From Candidatus Fermentibacteraceae bacterium (lineage in GTDB: Bacteria > Fermentibacterota > Fermentibacteria > Fermentibacterales > JCC-6), in NCBI GenBank assembly GCA_030596465.1, contig JAUVJW010000085.1:1-7560 (forward strand): a stretch of DNA of 7,560 nt. The letters run 5' to 3'. Positions 1 to 5,199 of the stretch are shown here, piece by piece. The translations under genes and the position numbers were made by a program. The first letter of the stretch is position 1. Each line of letters opens with the position of its first letter. The notes beneath the pieces are model-generated. The model did no database searches and had not been told where the DNA came from. It saw only the letters and a list, made by a program, of their open reading frames with translations.

Positions 1-223
1 CACAACCTACATCCAGAACTGTGTCCCCCTGGCTGATGAAAGGTAAAACTCCTCTTGCTCTTCGTTTTGCCGGCTCTGTTACAATCTGCTTTTCTTCACG
101 CTCTTTCCAGTAATCCTCATAATTCAGTGTACTCGATGATATTCTATCGGGTAAAGGCATATCTCCCAACACCTCCCGAAAAACACTCCGACCCTTCTCT
201 CCTTTTACTCTGGAATCTGCCAT
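1..223 (-). CDS. SAM-dependent class I methyltransferase, N-terminal part
   Basis: Only the first 74 residues lie in the window; the rest continues past position 1. The visible end reads VLDVGC at residues 69-74. This is motif I, the glycine-rich AdoMet-binding loop of class I (Rossmann-fold) methyltransferases. Before it lies a charged stretch with YEDYWKERE (about 35-43) and then a helix leading to GDTVLDVGC, an order typical of MetW/Methyltransf_11-like enzymes. The acceptor substrate cannot be inferred. There is no signal peptide, so the protein is probably cytoplasmic. The ATG at 223-221 has a good ribosome binding site (GGAAGGAT) just upstream. The gene is divergent from the secreted-protein gene at 410, and they share a 186-bp intergenic region. 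Seen: motif and start. Inferred: enzyme class. Confidence 0.72.
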   Translation of the reverse strand, partial: MADSRVKGEKGRSVFREVLGDMPLPDRISSSTLNYEDYWKEREEKQIVTEPAKRRARGVLPFISQGDTVLDVGC

Positions 224-269
224 GAATCATCCTTCCCGTTTAATGTACTCGCTGAATATACTCTTCAAA

Positions 270-292
270 ATATAAATCTAAAAGATTTATAT
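270..292. promoter_or_regulatory. 23-bp AT-rich palindrome between divergent genes (possible operator)
   Basis: ATATAAATCT and AGATTTATAT form perfect 10-bp arms around an AAA spacer. The element lies in the 224-409 divergent intergenic region, 47 bp before the methyltransferase start and about 60 bp before the plus-strand -35 box. A weak minus-strand -35 (TTGAAG, 268-263) begins right beside it. This position suits a repressor or activator site serving one or both genes. AT-rich palindromes also arise by chance, so the function is a guess. Confidence 0.35.
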
Positions 293-354
293 ACTAATTG
301 ATGATTGCCAGGCCTGAAATGTTTATGCGTTTCTTTTGGCATTAAGACCAGCTC

Positions 355-383
355 TTGACAACCGAAATCGTCATCTTTCTATT
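355..383 (+). promoter_or_regulatory. Sigma70-like promoter for the secreted protein gene at 410
   Basis: A perfect TTGACA (355-360) is followed after 17 bp by TCTATT (378-383), which matches 4 of 6 of TATAAT. Transcription would start near 390, leaving a leader of about 20 nt that holds the ribosome binding site for the ATG at 410. This is a second reason to reject the earlier ATG at 389. Confidence 0.55.
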
Positions 384-391
384 AGTATATG

Positions 392-400
392 AAAGGTAGG
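392..400 (+). promoter_or_regulatory. Ribosome binding site deciding the start at 410
   Basis: AAAGGTAGG lies 9 nt before the ATG at 410. It overlaps the other in-frame ATG at 389, which has no Shine-Dalgarno sequence of its own. Starting at 410 also gives a cleaner signal peptide. Confidence 0.6.
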
Positions 401-409
401 TTTATTACT

Positions 410-1297
410 ATGCGTTTTGGTAATATATTTTGTTGTTTTCTTGTAGCCGTTTTTGCTTCCAATGTCCATGGTTTAAATTTTTTTGATGATTTTGAAGACA
501 ACGATATCAGTGACTGGGAAGCTCGCTGTGCCCCCGGTATCTGGTCTGTTTCTGACGGAAAGGTTCATGGAAGCACCACTACAAATCCAACTGAGCTAAC
601 CCCCATAAATGCTCTCCCTCTCCAAAACGGTGAAATAACCATAAGTGTCAGTGGAATCCACGCTTTTGGTATCTGCGCTAGGCTTGATAGTGATGATTCA
701 GGGATTATCGCCTATGTGTCTCCAGATTACGATGTTGCCCGAATTCGGGTGGTTGAAAATGGTGTTCAGTCAACAATACTTGCTTCTCTGAACTATGATT
801 TTCCTTCCGGTGTTGTATATGAATTAACTCTTTTTTGTTCAGATCAGGCTCTTTCTCTCTATATTACGGTTCCCTCATCGGGGGAAGAATGGATTTTTGC
901 AGCAATTGATCCTAATCCTCATTCAGGTAAATACGGTTTCCACATGGGAGAGGAACCAGGAGCCTCCTGGGACTGGATATCTGTTGAAAGCCCAACTTCT
1001 TCTGAGGGAGAATCCGAGGCTGAGGTGTATCAACAACCCGCTCTCAATATTTCTTTGAACCCTTTCTTTTCCTCAGTAACTTTTACATATCTACTGCCGG
1101 GATACGAAAATTCTTCACTGGATATTTTTGATCTTGCCGGAAGATGTATAACCTCAATTGACATCAATTCAGGAGATACCGCGCAAACCCTGAACTGGAA
1201 CGGCAGAGCTTCCGATGGCGGTGTAATACCTGCCGGTGTTTATGTTGCAAAACTTCGCGGATATGACCAAACCACCGTTAGATTGATAAAGATATAG
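410..1297 (+). CDS. Secreted protein: concanavalin A-like domain plus FlgD-like/type IX-style C-terminal domain
   Basis: The protein has 295 residues. Residues 1-21 form a signal peptide (hydrophobic core with CCFLVAVFA, likely cleavage after VHG). The mature part opens with FFDDFEDNDISDW and continues to about residue 190 as a beta-rich region with the look of a concanavalin A-like jelly roll, the fold of LamG or DUF1080-type domains. A short acidic Ser/Glu linker follows (about 191-207). Residues 208-295 are a FlgD-Ig/T9SS-A-like domain with the usual landmarks: NPF, YLLPG, LDIFDLAGR, WNGRASDGG, PAGVYVAKL, and a terminal basic-hydrophobic RLIKI. Such tails are common on proteins exported across the outer membrane in FCB bacteria. 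I see no catalytic residues I can name, so a carbohydrate-binding or structural role is inference. It is a single transcription unit with its own promoter and terminator. Stop codon TAG. Confidence 0.8.
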   Translation: MRFGNIFCCFLVAVFASNVHGLNFFDDFEDNDISDWEARCAPGIWSVSDGKVHGSTTTNPTELTPINALPLQNGEITISVSGIHAFGICARLDSDDSGIIAYVSPDYDVARIRVVENGVQSTILASLNYDFPSGVVYELTLFCSDQALSLYITVPSSGEEWIFAAIDPNPHSGKYGFHMGEEPGASWDWISVESPTSSEGESEAEVYQQPALNISLNPFFSSVTFTYLLPGYENSSLDIFDLAGRCITSIDINSGDTAQTLNWNGRASDGGVIPAGVYVAKLRGYDQTTVRLIKI

Positions 1298-1311
1298 AAT
1301 TCTCTATTGCA

Positions 1312-1335
1312 GGGGGAGCTTCGGCTCCCCTTTTT
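1312..1335 (+). terminator. Rho-independent terminator with UUCG loop
   Basis: GGGGAGC (1313-1319), loop TTCG and GCTCCCC (1324-1330) are followed by five T's. It ends the gene at 410-1297. The convergent gene stops at 1336, so the T run abuts that stop codon. Read on the minus strand, the hairpin has no T run after it, so it is a poor terminator for that gene. Confidence 0.85.
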
Positions 1336-2847
1336 CTATTTGTCGAACTCTTCGTCTGAATCCCTTTCAGGCTGTGTTGTTCTGATTCCCTTTATCCTGT
1401 TCCAAAGTGCAAGTTTTGCCAGAAGAGCCAGAGCCGCACCGTAAAAACAAAGGTACTTACAGAAGAATCTTCTGATGAATACAGCCAGAATAATAGTAAG
1501 TCCCGCAACTGTGAGACTTCCGGAAAGAAACAGTGTAAATATTGTATGGAATGGATCTATGGCGCAGAAAGGAGCAGACCACCGCAGGGAAATAACATCA
1601 AATCTGTTGAGCAGTATTGCCGTTATCAGTGCAAAAAGAATGACCGTGCTGAGGTGCTTCAGTTTGCTGTGCAGATTCCCTGATAACGATCTTCTGCCGG
1701 GAACATGAATACTGTAAAGGAACTCCTGCAATGCTCCAATGGGACAAACCCAGCCACAGAAAACCCTGCCAAAGAAGGCGCTGAAAATCATGGGCAGAAG
1801 AAAAATGAGAATACCACTCACTCCCAGGAAAGCCAGACCTCCAGCGGTAAAGGCGTACTGAAAGGTTCCAAGCGGGCAGAAACAACCCTGCACACCAAAA
1901 CCAAGAATCATAAGCGATACGCCCCTGATAACATGGTGAGCTGTATTTCTTCTGAGTCTGTCTTTTAACCTTCTACCGTAGAATTTTCTGGATAGACCGG
2001 TTGAAACCGGAAGAAGAATACCAAGGGTAATAAGAATAATACCTGTACGCCTGCTGCCACCAGCGGGGTTTGAACAGGTGGTGTGTGAAGTGACCCCGTA
2101 CCAGTGAGGACAAAGGGCAAGGGAATCGGGGCATGCCGCCGCCGGAGGGAGACCGAGAGGGCACCCGATAACTACCGGAGGCTGACTGTTCTGTGATGCG
2201 TTTTGAGCGACATAAAGGGTATCTTCCTCCTGTACCGGTTCCGGGTTGTCGCACAGACCATTTCCATCTAAATCAACAAAGAAGGCGCAATCCGGGCTTT
2301 CCGCATCACACGCTTCATTCTCAGTATATCCTAAAGGACAGGAATTCTGTCTTTGTGCTAAAATAGTTTCCGTCTGATCCGTGACTTGTGTAATCTCCGG
2401 GGCAGGGAAAATCTCTTCCTCAATCAGTGGTTCTATTATCTCTTCTTCTGTTCCCTCTGGCTCTGCTGGAACCACCGGCTGTTCTGTCTCTTCAAGAAGT
2501 GGAGCTGGCTGCGGACCAGGGTTGTCACAGAGGTTGTCTCCATTTGAATCGGTATAGAAAGTACACCTGGCATTTTCCTGAGAACATGCTTCCCGGGGAG
2601 TAAGACTCAGGGGACAAAATGGATCGATAACGACCACTTCCTCCTCTTCAATAACTTCAGGCTCGGGTTCCTCCCCGGCAGGCTGTTCCTGCAAGCCGGC
2701 GTTATCACAGAGATTGTCTCCGTTGTTGTCTGTGAACAAAGCACAGGAAGGGTTAGCAACATCGCAAGCCTCTTCCGGTGCAAAACCAAGCGGGCACTGC
2801 GCATAGAGGGCAGATGCTACAATAAGAAGAATTACCAGTTGCTTCAC
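1336..2847 (-). CDS. Membrane 4Fe-4S (NapH/NosR-type) protein with four periplasmic four-cysteine repeats
   Basis: The protein has 503 residues and starts with GTG. Residues 1-16 are a signal peptide (cleavage after LYA). Residues 18-260 hold four 32-residue repeats separated by Glu/Pro-rich linkers; each has C-x9-C-x6-C-x11-C. Residues about 268-482 are membrane helices carrying cysteine motifs: CFCPLG (322-327), FCGWVCPIG (363-371), FCAIDPF (427-433) and FCKYLCFYG (462-470). The pair C364xxxC368P and C463xxxC467 is the signature of the Fer4_5 (NapH/NosR/YccM) polyferredoxin membrane family, which passes electrons across or along the inner membrane. Basic residues 287-300 after the first helix suggest that loop is cytoplasmic, placing the repeats in the periplasm. 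The chain ends at IKGIRTTQ plus an acidic tail, where homologues usually continue into a CxxCxxCxxxCP ferredoxin domain, and the second motif has F in place of P after C467. It lies 30 nt behind the upstream gene, so the two are probably co-transcribed. The electron partner is unknown. Confidence 0.82.
   Translation of the reverse strand: MKQLVILLIVASALYAQCPLGFAPEEACDVANPSCALFTDNNGDNLCDNAGLQEQPAGEEPEPEVIEEEEVVVIDPFCPLSLTPREACSQENARCTFYTDSNGDNLCDNPGPQPAPLLEETEQPVVPAEPEGTEEEIIEPLIEEEIFPAPEITQVTDQTETILAQRQNSCPLGYTENEACDAESPDCAFFVDLDGNGLCDNPEPVQEEDTLYVAQNASQNSQPPVVIGCPLGLPPAAACPDSLALCPHWYGVTSHTTCSNPAGGSRRTGIILITLGILLPVSTGLSRKFYGRRLKDRLRRNTAHHVIRGVSLMILGFGVQGCFCPLGTFQYAFTAGGLAFLGVSGILIFLLPMIFSAFFGRVFCGWVCPIGALQEFLYSIHVPGRRSLSGNLHSKLKHLSTVILFALITAILLNRFDVISLRWSAPFCAIDPFHTIFTLFLSGSLTVAGLTIILAVFIRRFFCKYLCFYGAALALLAKLALWNRIKGIRTTQPERDSDEEFDK
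2068..2163 (-). repeat. Four-cysteine repeat 4 (degenerate calcium-like loop)
   Basis: Residues 229-260 of the 4Fe-4S membrane protein. The cysteines at 229, 239, 246 and 258 keep exactly the spacing of the other three repeats, and the opening CPLG is kept. The acidic loop has been replaced by GVTSHTTCSN, so any metal site formed by the Asp/Asn residues is lost. This copy lies just before the first membrane helix. Confidence 0.75.
2245..2340 (-). repeat. Four-cysteine repeat 3
   Basis: Residues 170-201 of the 4Fe-4S membrane protein. It begins CPLG and has cysteines at 170, 180, 187 and 199 and the loop DLDGNGLCDN. The D-x-D-G-N-x-x-C-D order resembles calcium loops of the thrombospondin type 3 / Excalibur kind. 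Confidence 0.8.
2521..2616 (-). repeat. Four-cysteine repeat 2
   Basis: Residues 78-109 of the 4Fe-4S membrane protein. It begins CPLS and has cysteines at 78, 88, 95 and 107 and the loop DSNGDNLCDN. It is offset exactly 60 residues from repeat 1 and is its closest relative. Confidence 0.8.
2701..2796 (-). repeat. Four-cysteine repeat 1
   Basis: Residues 18-49 of the 4Fe-4S membrane protein, starting two residues after the predicted signal peptidase site. It begins CPLG and has cysteines at 18, 28, 35 and 47 and the loop DNNGDNLCDN. The residue before Cys18 is Gln, which does not fit a lipobox, so the cysteine is not likely to be lipidated. Confidence 0.8.
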
Positions 2848-2849
2848 CG

Positions 2850-2857
2850 CCCTCCCT
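2850..2857 (-). promoter_or_regulatory. Ribosome binding site for the GTG start at 2847
   Basis: On the minus strand AGGGAGGG precedes GTG with only about 3 nt between the GGGAGG core and the start codon. The spacing is short but the match is strong. No ATG offers a full signal peptide, and an in-frame TAA (2880-2878) lies 30 nt upstream. Confidence 0.6.
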
Positions 2858-2877
2858 GCGGGTATAAGCTCACCAAT

Positions 2878-3483
2878 TTACCGGAACGATGCCTTTATGC
2901 CAGCAAATGTCATCTGGTTAAGAGCCATATCGCCGTTGATAAACATGTGTGAAATTTCCATAAACTGATCGCCGTTTGGAGAATTGTAATCTCCGTAAAC
3001 ACAGGTCAAACTGCCTGTGCCTGAACTGTAAGTGTAAAACTCATCCTCGCCGTCAGGCCATGCGATGTCCAGAATAAGATTGCCGTTGGCTGGAATGTAG
3101 AAAAATGGTGTATCAAAGTAAATGGTTGGATCACTGGCATGAAAAGTAACATTACTTGTTCTTTCATACACCTTGTATTTCCCGTTTGCATAGTTTGCAT
3201 CATAATTTGCACCAAGCTCATCGTTATCACAATAACCCATATAAACATGAAATTCATCGAAAGTTACCTCGGTTCCGGGACCGGGAGATGGATCAAAAGT
3301 AACTGAGCTGATTGTCATTGCTTCCGTAAACTCGCTTGCCTGTACTATCACCTGATAGCGAAGTGAGAGTGTTCAATTACCGCAAAACGGTTTAGTGCTT
3401 CCAAATCCGGCGGAACCAACTTCCACTGTAGCGGCAAGAAGTACCGGAACAGTAAGCAGGAGAAGCAACACTGATTTTTTCAT
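2878..3483 (-). CDS. Secreted beta-rich protein of FCB type, interrupted by one in-frame TGA
   Basis: Read from ATG at 3483, with ribosome binding site GAAAGGA just upstream, the frame is 201 codons and open to TAA at 2880-2878 except for TGA at codon 37 (3375-3373). Residues 1-18 are a signal peptide (MKKSVLLLLLTVPVLLAA). The mature part contains PFCGN-TGA-TLSLRYQ, then ASEF, TISSVTF, VYMGYCDN and NLILDIAW. In family members I recall, similar landmarks occur in secreted beta-sandwich domains of FCB candidate phyla. The sequence after the TGA is clearly a continuation, because it has no signal peptide or credible start of its own. A GTG at codon 45 opens a 157-codon frame but has no ribosome binding site. 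The TGA may be a nonsense mutation, a sequence error or a recoded codon. The 4Fe-4S membrane protein gene follows 30 nt downstream. No enzymatic motif is visible. Confidence 0.62.
3345..3358 (-). other. Small hairpin after the in-frame TGA (SECIS-like position)
   Basis: On the minus strand CTATC-AGGT-GATAG forms a 5-bp stem with an AGGT loop. The loop begins 20 nt after the TGA at 3375-3373. Bacterial SECIS elements place a small stem-loop with a G near the start of its loop roughly 16-37 nt after UGA. An imperfect outer helix (3363-3359 with 3334-3331) is possible but leaves a large bulge. A hairpin this small can easily occur by chance. Confidence 0.25.
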
Positions 3484-3564
3484 CCTTATCCTTTCGTAAT
3501 AAACTGTCTGATTACTCATTAGAGCACACATTTACTATTTCATGAAACTATATGATATTCTTTC

Positions 3565-3592
3565 CAGATCAGGTAGTCCTGGGTTTGATCTG
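3565..3592. repeat. Inverted repeat upstream of the minus-strand operon
   Basis: CAGATCA (3565-3571) and TGATCTG (3586-3592) are perfect 7-bp arms around a 14-nt spacer. They lie 82 bp before the ATG at 3483 and about 55 bp before the tRNA promoter. A perfect 10-bp palindrome TTTCATGAAA (3538-3547) lies between this repeat and the start codon. Either could be a regulator site for the minus-strand unit. The rest of 3484-3647 shows no gene, and I find no convincing minus-strand -35/-10 pair. Confidence 0.25.
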
Positions 3593-3647
3593 TGAAAATA
3601 TCCCAGCGTCTCCTCTGGAACTATACACAGGAAACTCATAAAGGGGC

Positions 3648-3675
3648 TTGACAATACGAAAAATAATGCAATATT
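3648..3675 (+). promoter_or_regulatory. Promoter of the tRNA-Asp gene
   Basis: A perfect TTGACA (3648-3653) is followed after 16 bp by AATATT (3670-3675), 4 of 6 matches to TATAAT. Transcription would start around 3682, leaving a 5' leader of about 8 nt before the tRNA. A strong -35 box with a short leader is normal for a single tRNA unit. Confidence 0.6.
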
Positions 3676-3689
3676 TGCTCTCCTTGAGT

Positions 3690-3766
3690 GGCCCGGTAGT
3701 TCAATTGGTTAGAGCACCGGCCTGTCACGCCGGAAGTTACGAGTTCGAGTCTCGTTCGGGTCGCCA
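3690..3766 (+). tRNA. trnD: tRNA-Asp (anticodon GUC)
   Basis: This 77-nt gene folds as a standard cloverleaf. The acceptor GGCCCGG pairs with TCGGGTC (two G-U pairs), with discriminator G and an encoded CCA end (3764-3766). The anticodon stem CCGGC/GCCGG encloses loop CTGTCAC, with GTC at 3724-3726. The T arm is ACGAG-TTCGAGT-CTCGT. The D loop contains TTGG. The discriminator G and anticodon bases are identity elements of tRNA-Asp. Confidence 0.97.
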
Positions 3767-3779
3767 GGGTATCTTTTTC

Positions 3780-3803
3780 GGGGGCAGAAATGCCCCTTTT
3801 TTT
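3780..3803 (+). terminator. Terminator of the tRNA-Asp gene
   Basis: GGGGCA, loop GAAA and TGCCCC (3781-3796) are followed by seven T's (3797-3803). It begins 14 nt after the tRNA CCA end, so the transcript is monocistronic. Confidence 0.9.
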
Positions 3804-3882
3804 ATTATCAGAAATGGTTGCAGAAAGGGTTGACTTTTTCCTGTTTGTGTTTCAGCTTTCAATATTTGTTTCCAGAAACGTA

Positions 3883-3914
3883 AAAACCCGCTCCTCCCAG
3901 AGGGAGCGGGTTTT
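3883..3914. terminator. Perfect 12-bp hairpin with flanking A and T runs (terminator-like)
   Basis: AAAACCCGCTCC (3883-3894) pairs perfectly with GGAGCGGGTTTT (3903-3914) around an 8-nt loop. It has an A run on one side and a short T run on the other, so it could act in either direction. It lies 80 nt after the tRNA terminator with no gene between them, and its 3' end overlaps by two bases the direct repeat upstream of the lipoprotein gene. A backup terminator is the simplest reading. Confidence 0.6.
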
Positions 3915-3927
3915 ACATTGTGTTACA
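3913..3927 (+). promoter_or_regulatory. TTACA-N5-TTACA direct repeat upstream of the lipoprotein gene
   Basis: TTACATTGTGTTACA contains two TTACA half-sites 10 bp apart, one helical turn. It ends 73 nt before the ATG at 4001. A copy matching 14 of 15 bases lies before the LTxxQ gene. The layout is that of OmpR/CpxR-family response-regulator sites. The rest of 3928-4000 contains no convincing -35/-10 pair. Confidence 0.5.
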
Positions 3928-4000
3928 ATTCAAGATACTTTCTGCAAGTATATTTCTGATCTTGTGTCAAACGATCAACACAGAAACAAAGGAGAAAACA

Positions 4001-5113
4001 ATGAGAGTTCTTCTCATATCAGCGCTTGTCCTCAGCCTCTTTGCCTGCGGGGGTACTGAACAACCTGTATCAGATTCTGAAGATGTTCCTTTTGAACCTG
4101 AAACTCCTGTACTGCGAGTAACGACTGAGATCGGGGTTGAGCTGGGAGATTCCAATTTTGTGTTCGGTGTAATTCGGGATGTTGACTTCACAGCGGATGG
4201 CAATATCGCTGTTCTTGATATGCAGAAAAAGAAAATCAGTATTTTCTCCCCTCCTGGAGAATTTCTTGGTGAATTCGGCGGTGCCGGCGAAGGGCCTGGT
4301 GAATTTCTCAACCCACAGGGTATCACCTGCTTGAGTGATGGAAGAATCGCAGTAACGGATCCATTCAGCAGAAAGGTTGAAATTTTTGGCAGCAACCTTC
4401 AACACATGGAAACCTTCTCTGATTTTGCTTCCAGAGCTCCTTTCGTGATCACAGCGGTGGGCGCCGGTTTTGCCGGTGAGCAGGGGGATTTTAACAGAGA
4501 TGCCGGAACAGCAACTACTTCCGTTGCTCTGTGGGAGGAGGATGCCGATTCAATGATTGTGTTTTTTGAGATTGAGAATAACCTTTCTCCCGATTACATA
4601 CTTAACCGTATTCTGAAACCCCGGTCCGGACTTATTTCTGACAACGGCAATATTTACTACTCTGTTCCTGAAAGTGAAGAATATTCCGTATCCGTATATC
4701 CAATTAACGGTTCGGAAGGATATGTACTCTCTCGTCCCGGATATGCTCCTGTGGCCAAGTCGGCGGAAGACCTTCAGGAAGACATTGACGCTTATGAATA
4801 CAGAATGCAGGCAATGGCTTCGTCCGGAAGAGGAAGAAGACTTGCTGGTATGACTTACGATCCACCTGCAGATTACTACGCCATCTCCTCCATTGGCGCT
4901 GATTCTGAAGGCAATATCTGGGTACAGAGAGGATGGGAATCAAATCCCACCTTTGATCTTTTCCCACCGGGAGCAACAGAGTCTGTGGAAACTGTCTTTG
5001 CCGACCCTGATCTTGAACTGTCTGACTTCACTTTCGTTATCTCCCCCCATGGCATGGCAGCCTTCAACCCGAATCCTGATGATTACCCCAGAGTGCTGAT
5101 CCTCAGTCTGTAG
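4001..5113 (+). CDS. Outer-membrane-type lipoprotein with NHL-like (6-bladed beta-propeller) repeats
   Basis: The protein has 370 residues. The N-terminus is a lipoprotein signal with lipobox LFAC, so Cys16 would be lipidated and become residue 1. Gly follows it, with no Asp retention signal. A low-complexity acidic tether (about 19-36) leads to a beta-propeller. Blade-like repeats are visible at about 57-92 (VIRDVDFTADGNIAVLDMQ, KISIF, GEFLGEFG) and 104-140 (PQGITCLSDGRIAVTD, KVEIF), joined by the Gly-rich GGAGEGPGEF loop typical of NHL and 6-bladed propeller proteins of FCB bacteria. Later blades are less regular, with GADSEGNIWVQRG near 305 a further one. Such proteins usually act as binding scaffolds; no catalytic site is seen. 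ATG at 4001 is chosen over an in-frame ATG at 3920 because AAAGGAG lies 6 nt before it and the lipoprotein signal begins there. It is preceded by the TTACA direct repeat. Stop codon TAG. Confidence 0.8.
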   Translation: MRVLLISALVLSLFACGGTEQPVSDSEDVPFEPETPVLRVTTEIGVELGDSNFVFGVIRDVDFTADGNIAVLDMQKKKISIFSPPGEFLGEFGGAGEGPGEFLNPQGITCLSDGRIAVTDPFSRKVEIFGSNLQHMETFSDFASRAPFVITAVGAGFAGEQGDFNRDAGTATTSVALWEEDADSMIVFFEIENNLSPDYILNRILKPRSGLISDNGNIYYSVPESEEYSVSVYPINGSEGYVLSRPGYAPVAKSAEDLQEDIDAYEYRMQAMASSGRGRRLAGMTYDPPADYYAISSIGADSEGNIWVQRGWESNPTFDLFPPGATESVETVFADPDLELSDFTFVISPHGMAAFNPNPDDYPRVLILSL

Positions 5114-5127
5114 GGAATATGTTTCCG

Positions 5128-5156
5128 TTGACCAACCTTATGTCTCCTTGTAGATT
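5128..5156 (+). promoter_or_regulatory. Promoter for the FadL-family gene
   Basis: TTGACC (5128-5133), 17 bp, then TAGATT (5151-5156): 5 of 6 and 4 of 6 matches to the sigma70 boxes. Transcription would begin near 5163 and give a leader of about 37 nt. No terminator lies between the lipoprotein stop (5113) and this promoter, so read-through may add to expression. Confidence 0.55.
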
Positions 5157-5199
5157 GCTGAAGTCACATTTAAAATAGAAAATTTCCAAAGGAGGGATT

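Noticed and set aside
128..260. Repeated TGTACTCG at 128-135 and 244-251 as a regulatory pair
   Set aside because: It is only an 8-mer, and one copy is inside coding sequence; likely chance.
389..409. Upstream ATG at 389 as the start of the secreted lectin-like protein
   Set aside because: It lies at or before the predicted transcription start and overlaps the ribosome binding site that serves ATG 410.
2794..2847. Lipoprotein signal in the 4Fe-4S membrane protein (Cys18)
   Set aside because: The residue at -1 is Gln, which does not fit a lipobox; ordinary signal peptidase cleavage after LYA fits better.
2878..3483. Genome-wide recoding of UGA (to Trp or Gly) as the reason for the internal TGA
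   Set aside because: The other genes are long, free of in-frame TGA, and use TGG for Trp, so only this one codon is affected.
3648..3833. 61-codon open frame across the tRNA
   Set aside because: It is the tRNA-Asp gene with its promoter and terminator read as protein.
3830..3914. A small RNA gene between the tRNA terminator and the 3883-3914 hairpin, starting from TTGACT at 3830
   Set aside because: No acceptable -10 box lies 16-18 bp after TTGACT; only the hairpin itself is supported.
3920..4000. 27-codon N-terminal extension of the lipoprotein from ATG at 3920
   Set aside because: It has no ribosome binding site, and the lipoprotein signal with lipobox starts exactly at ATG 4001, which has AAAGGAG at good spacing.
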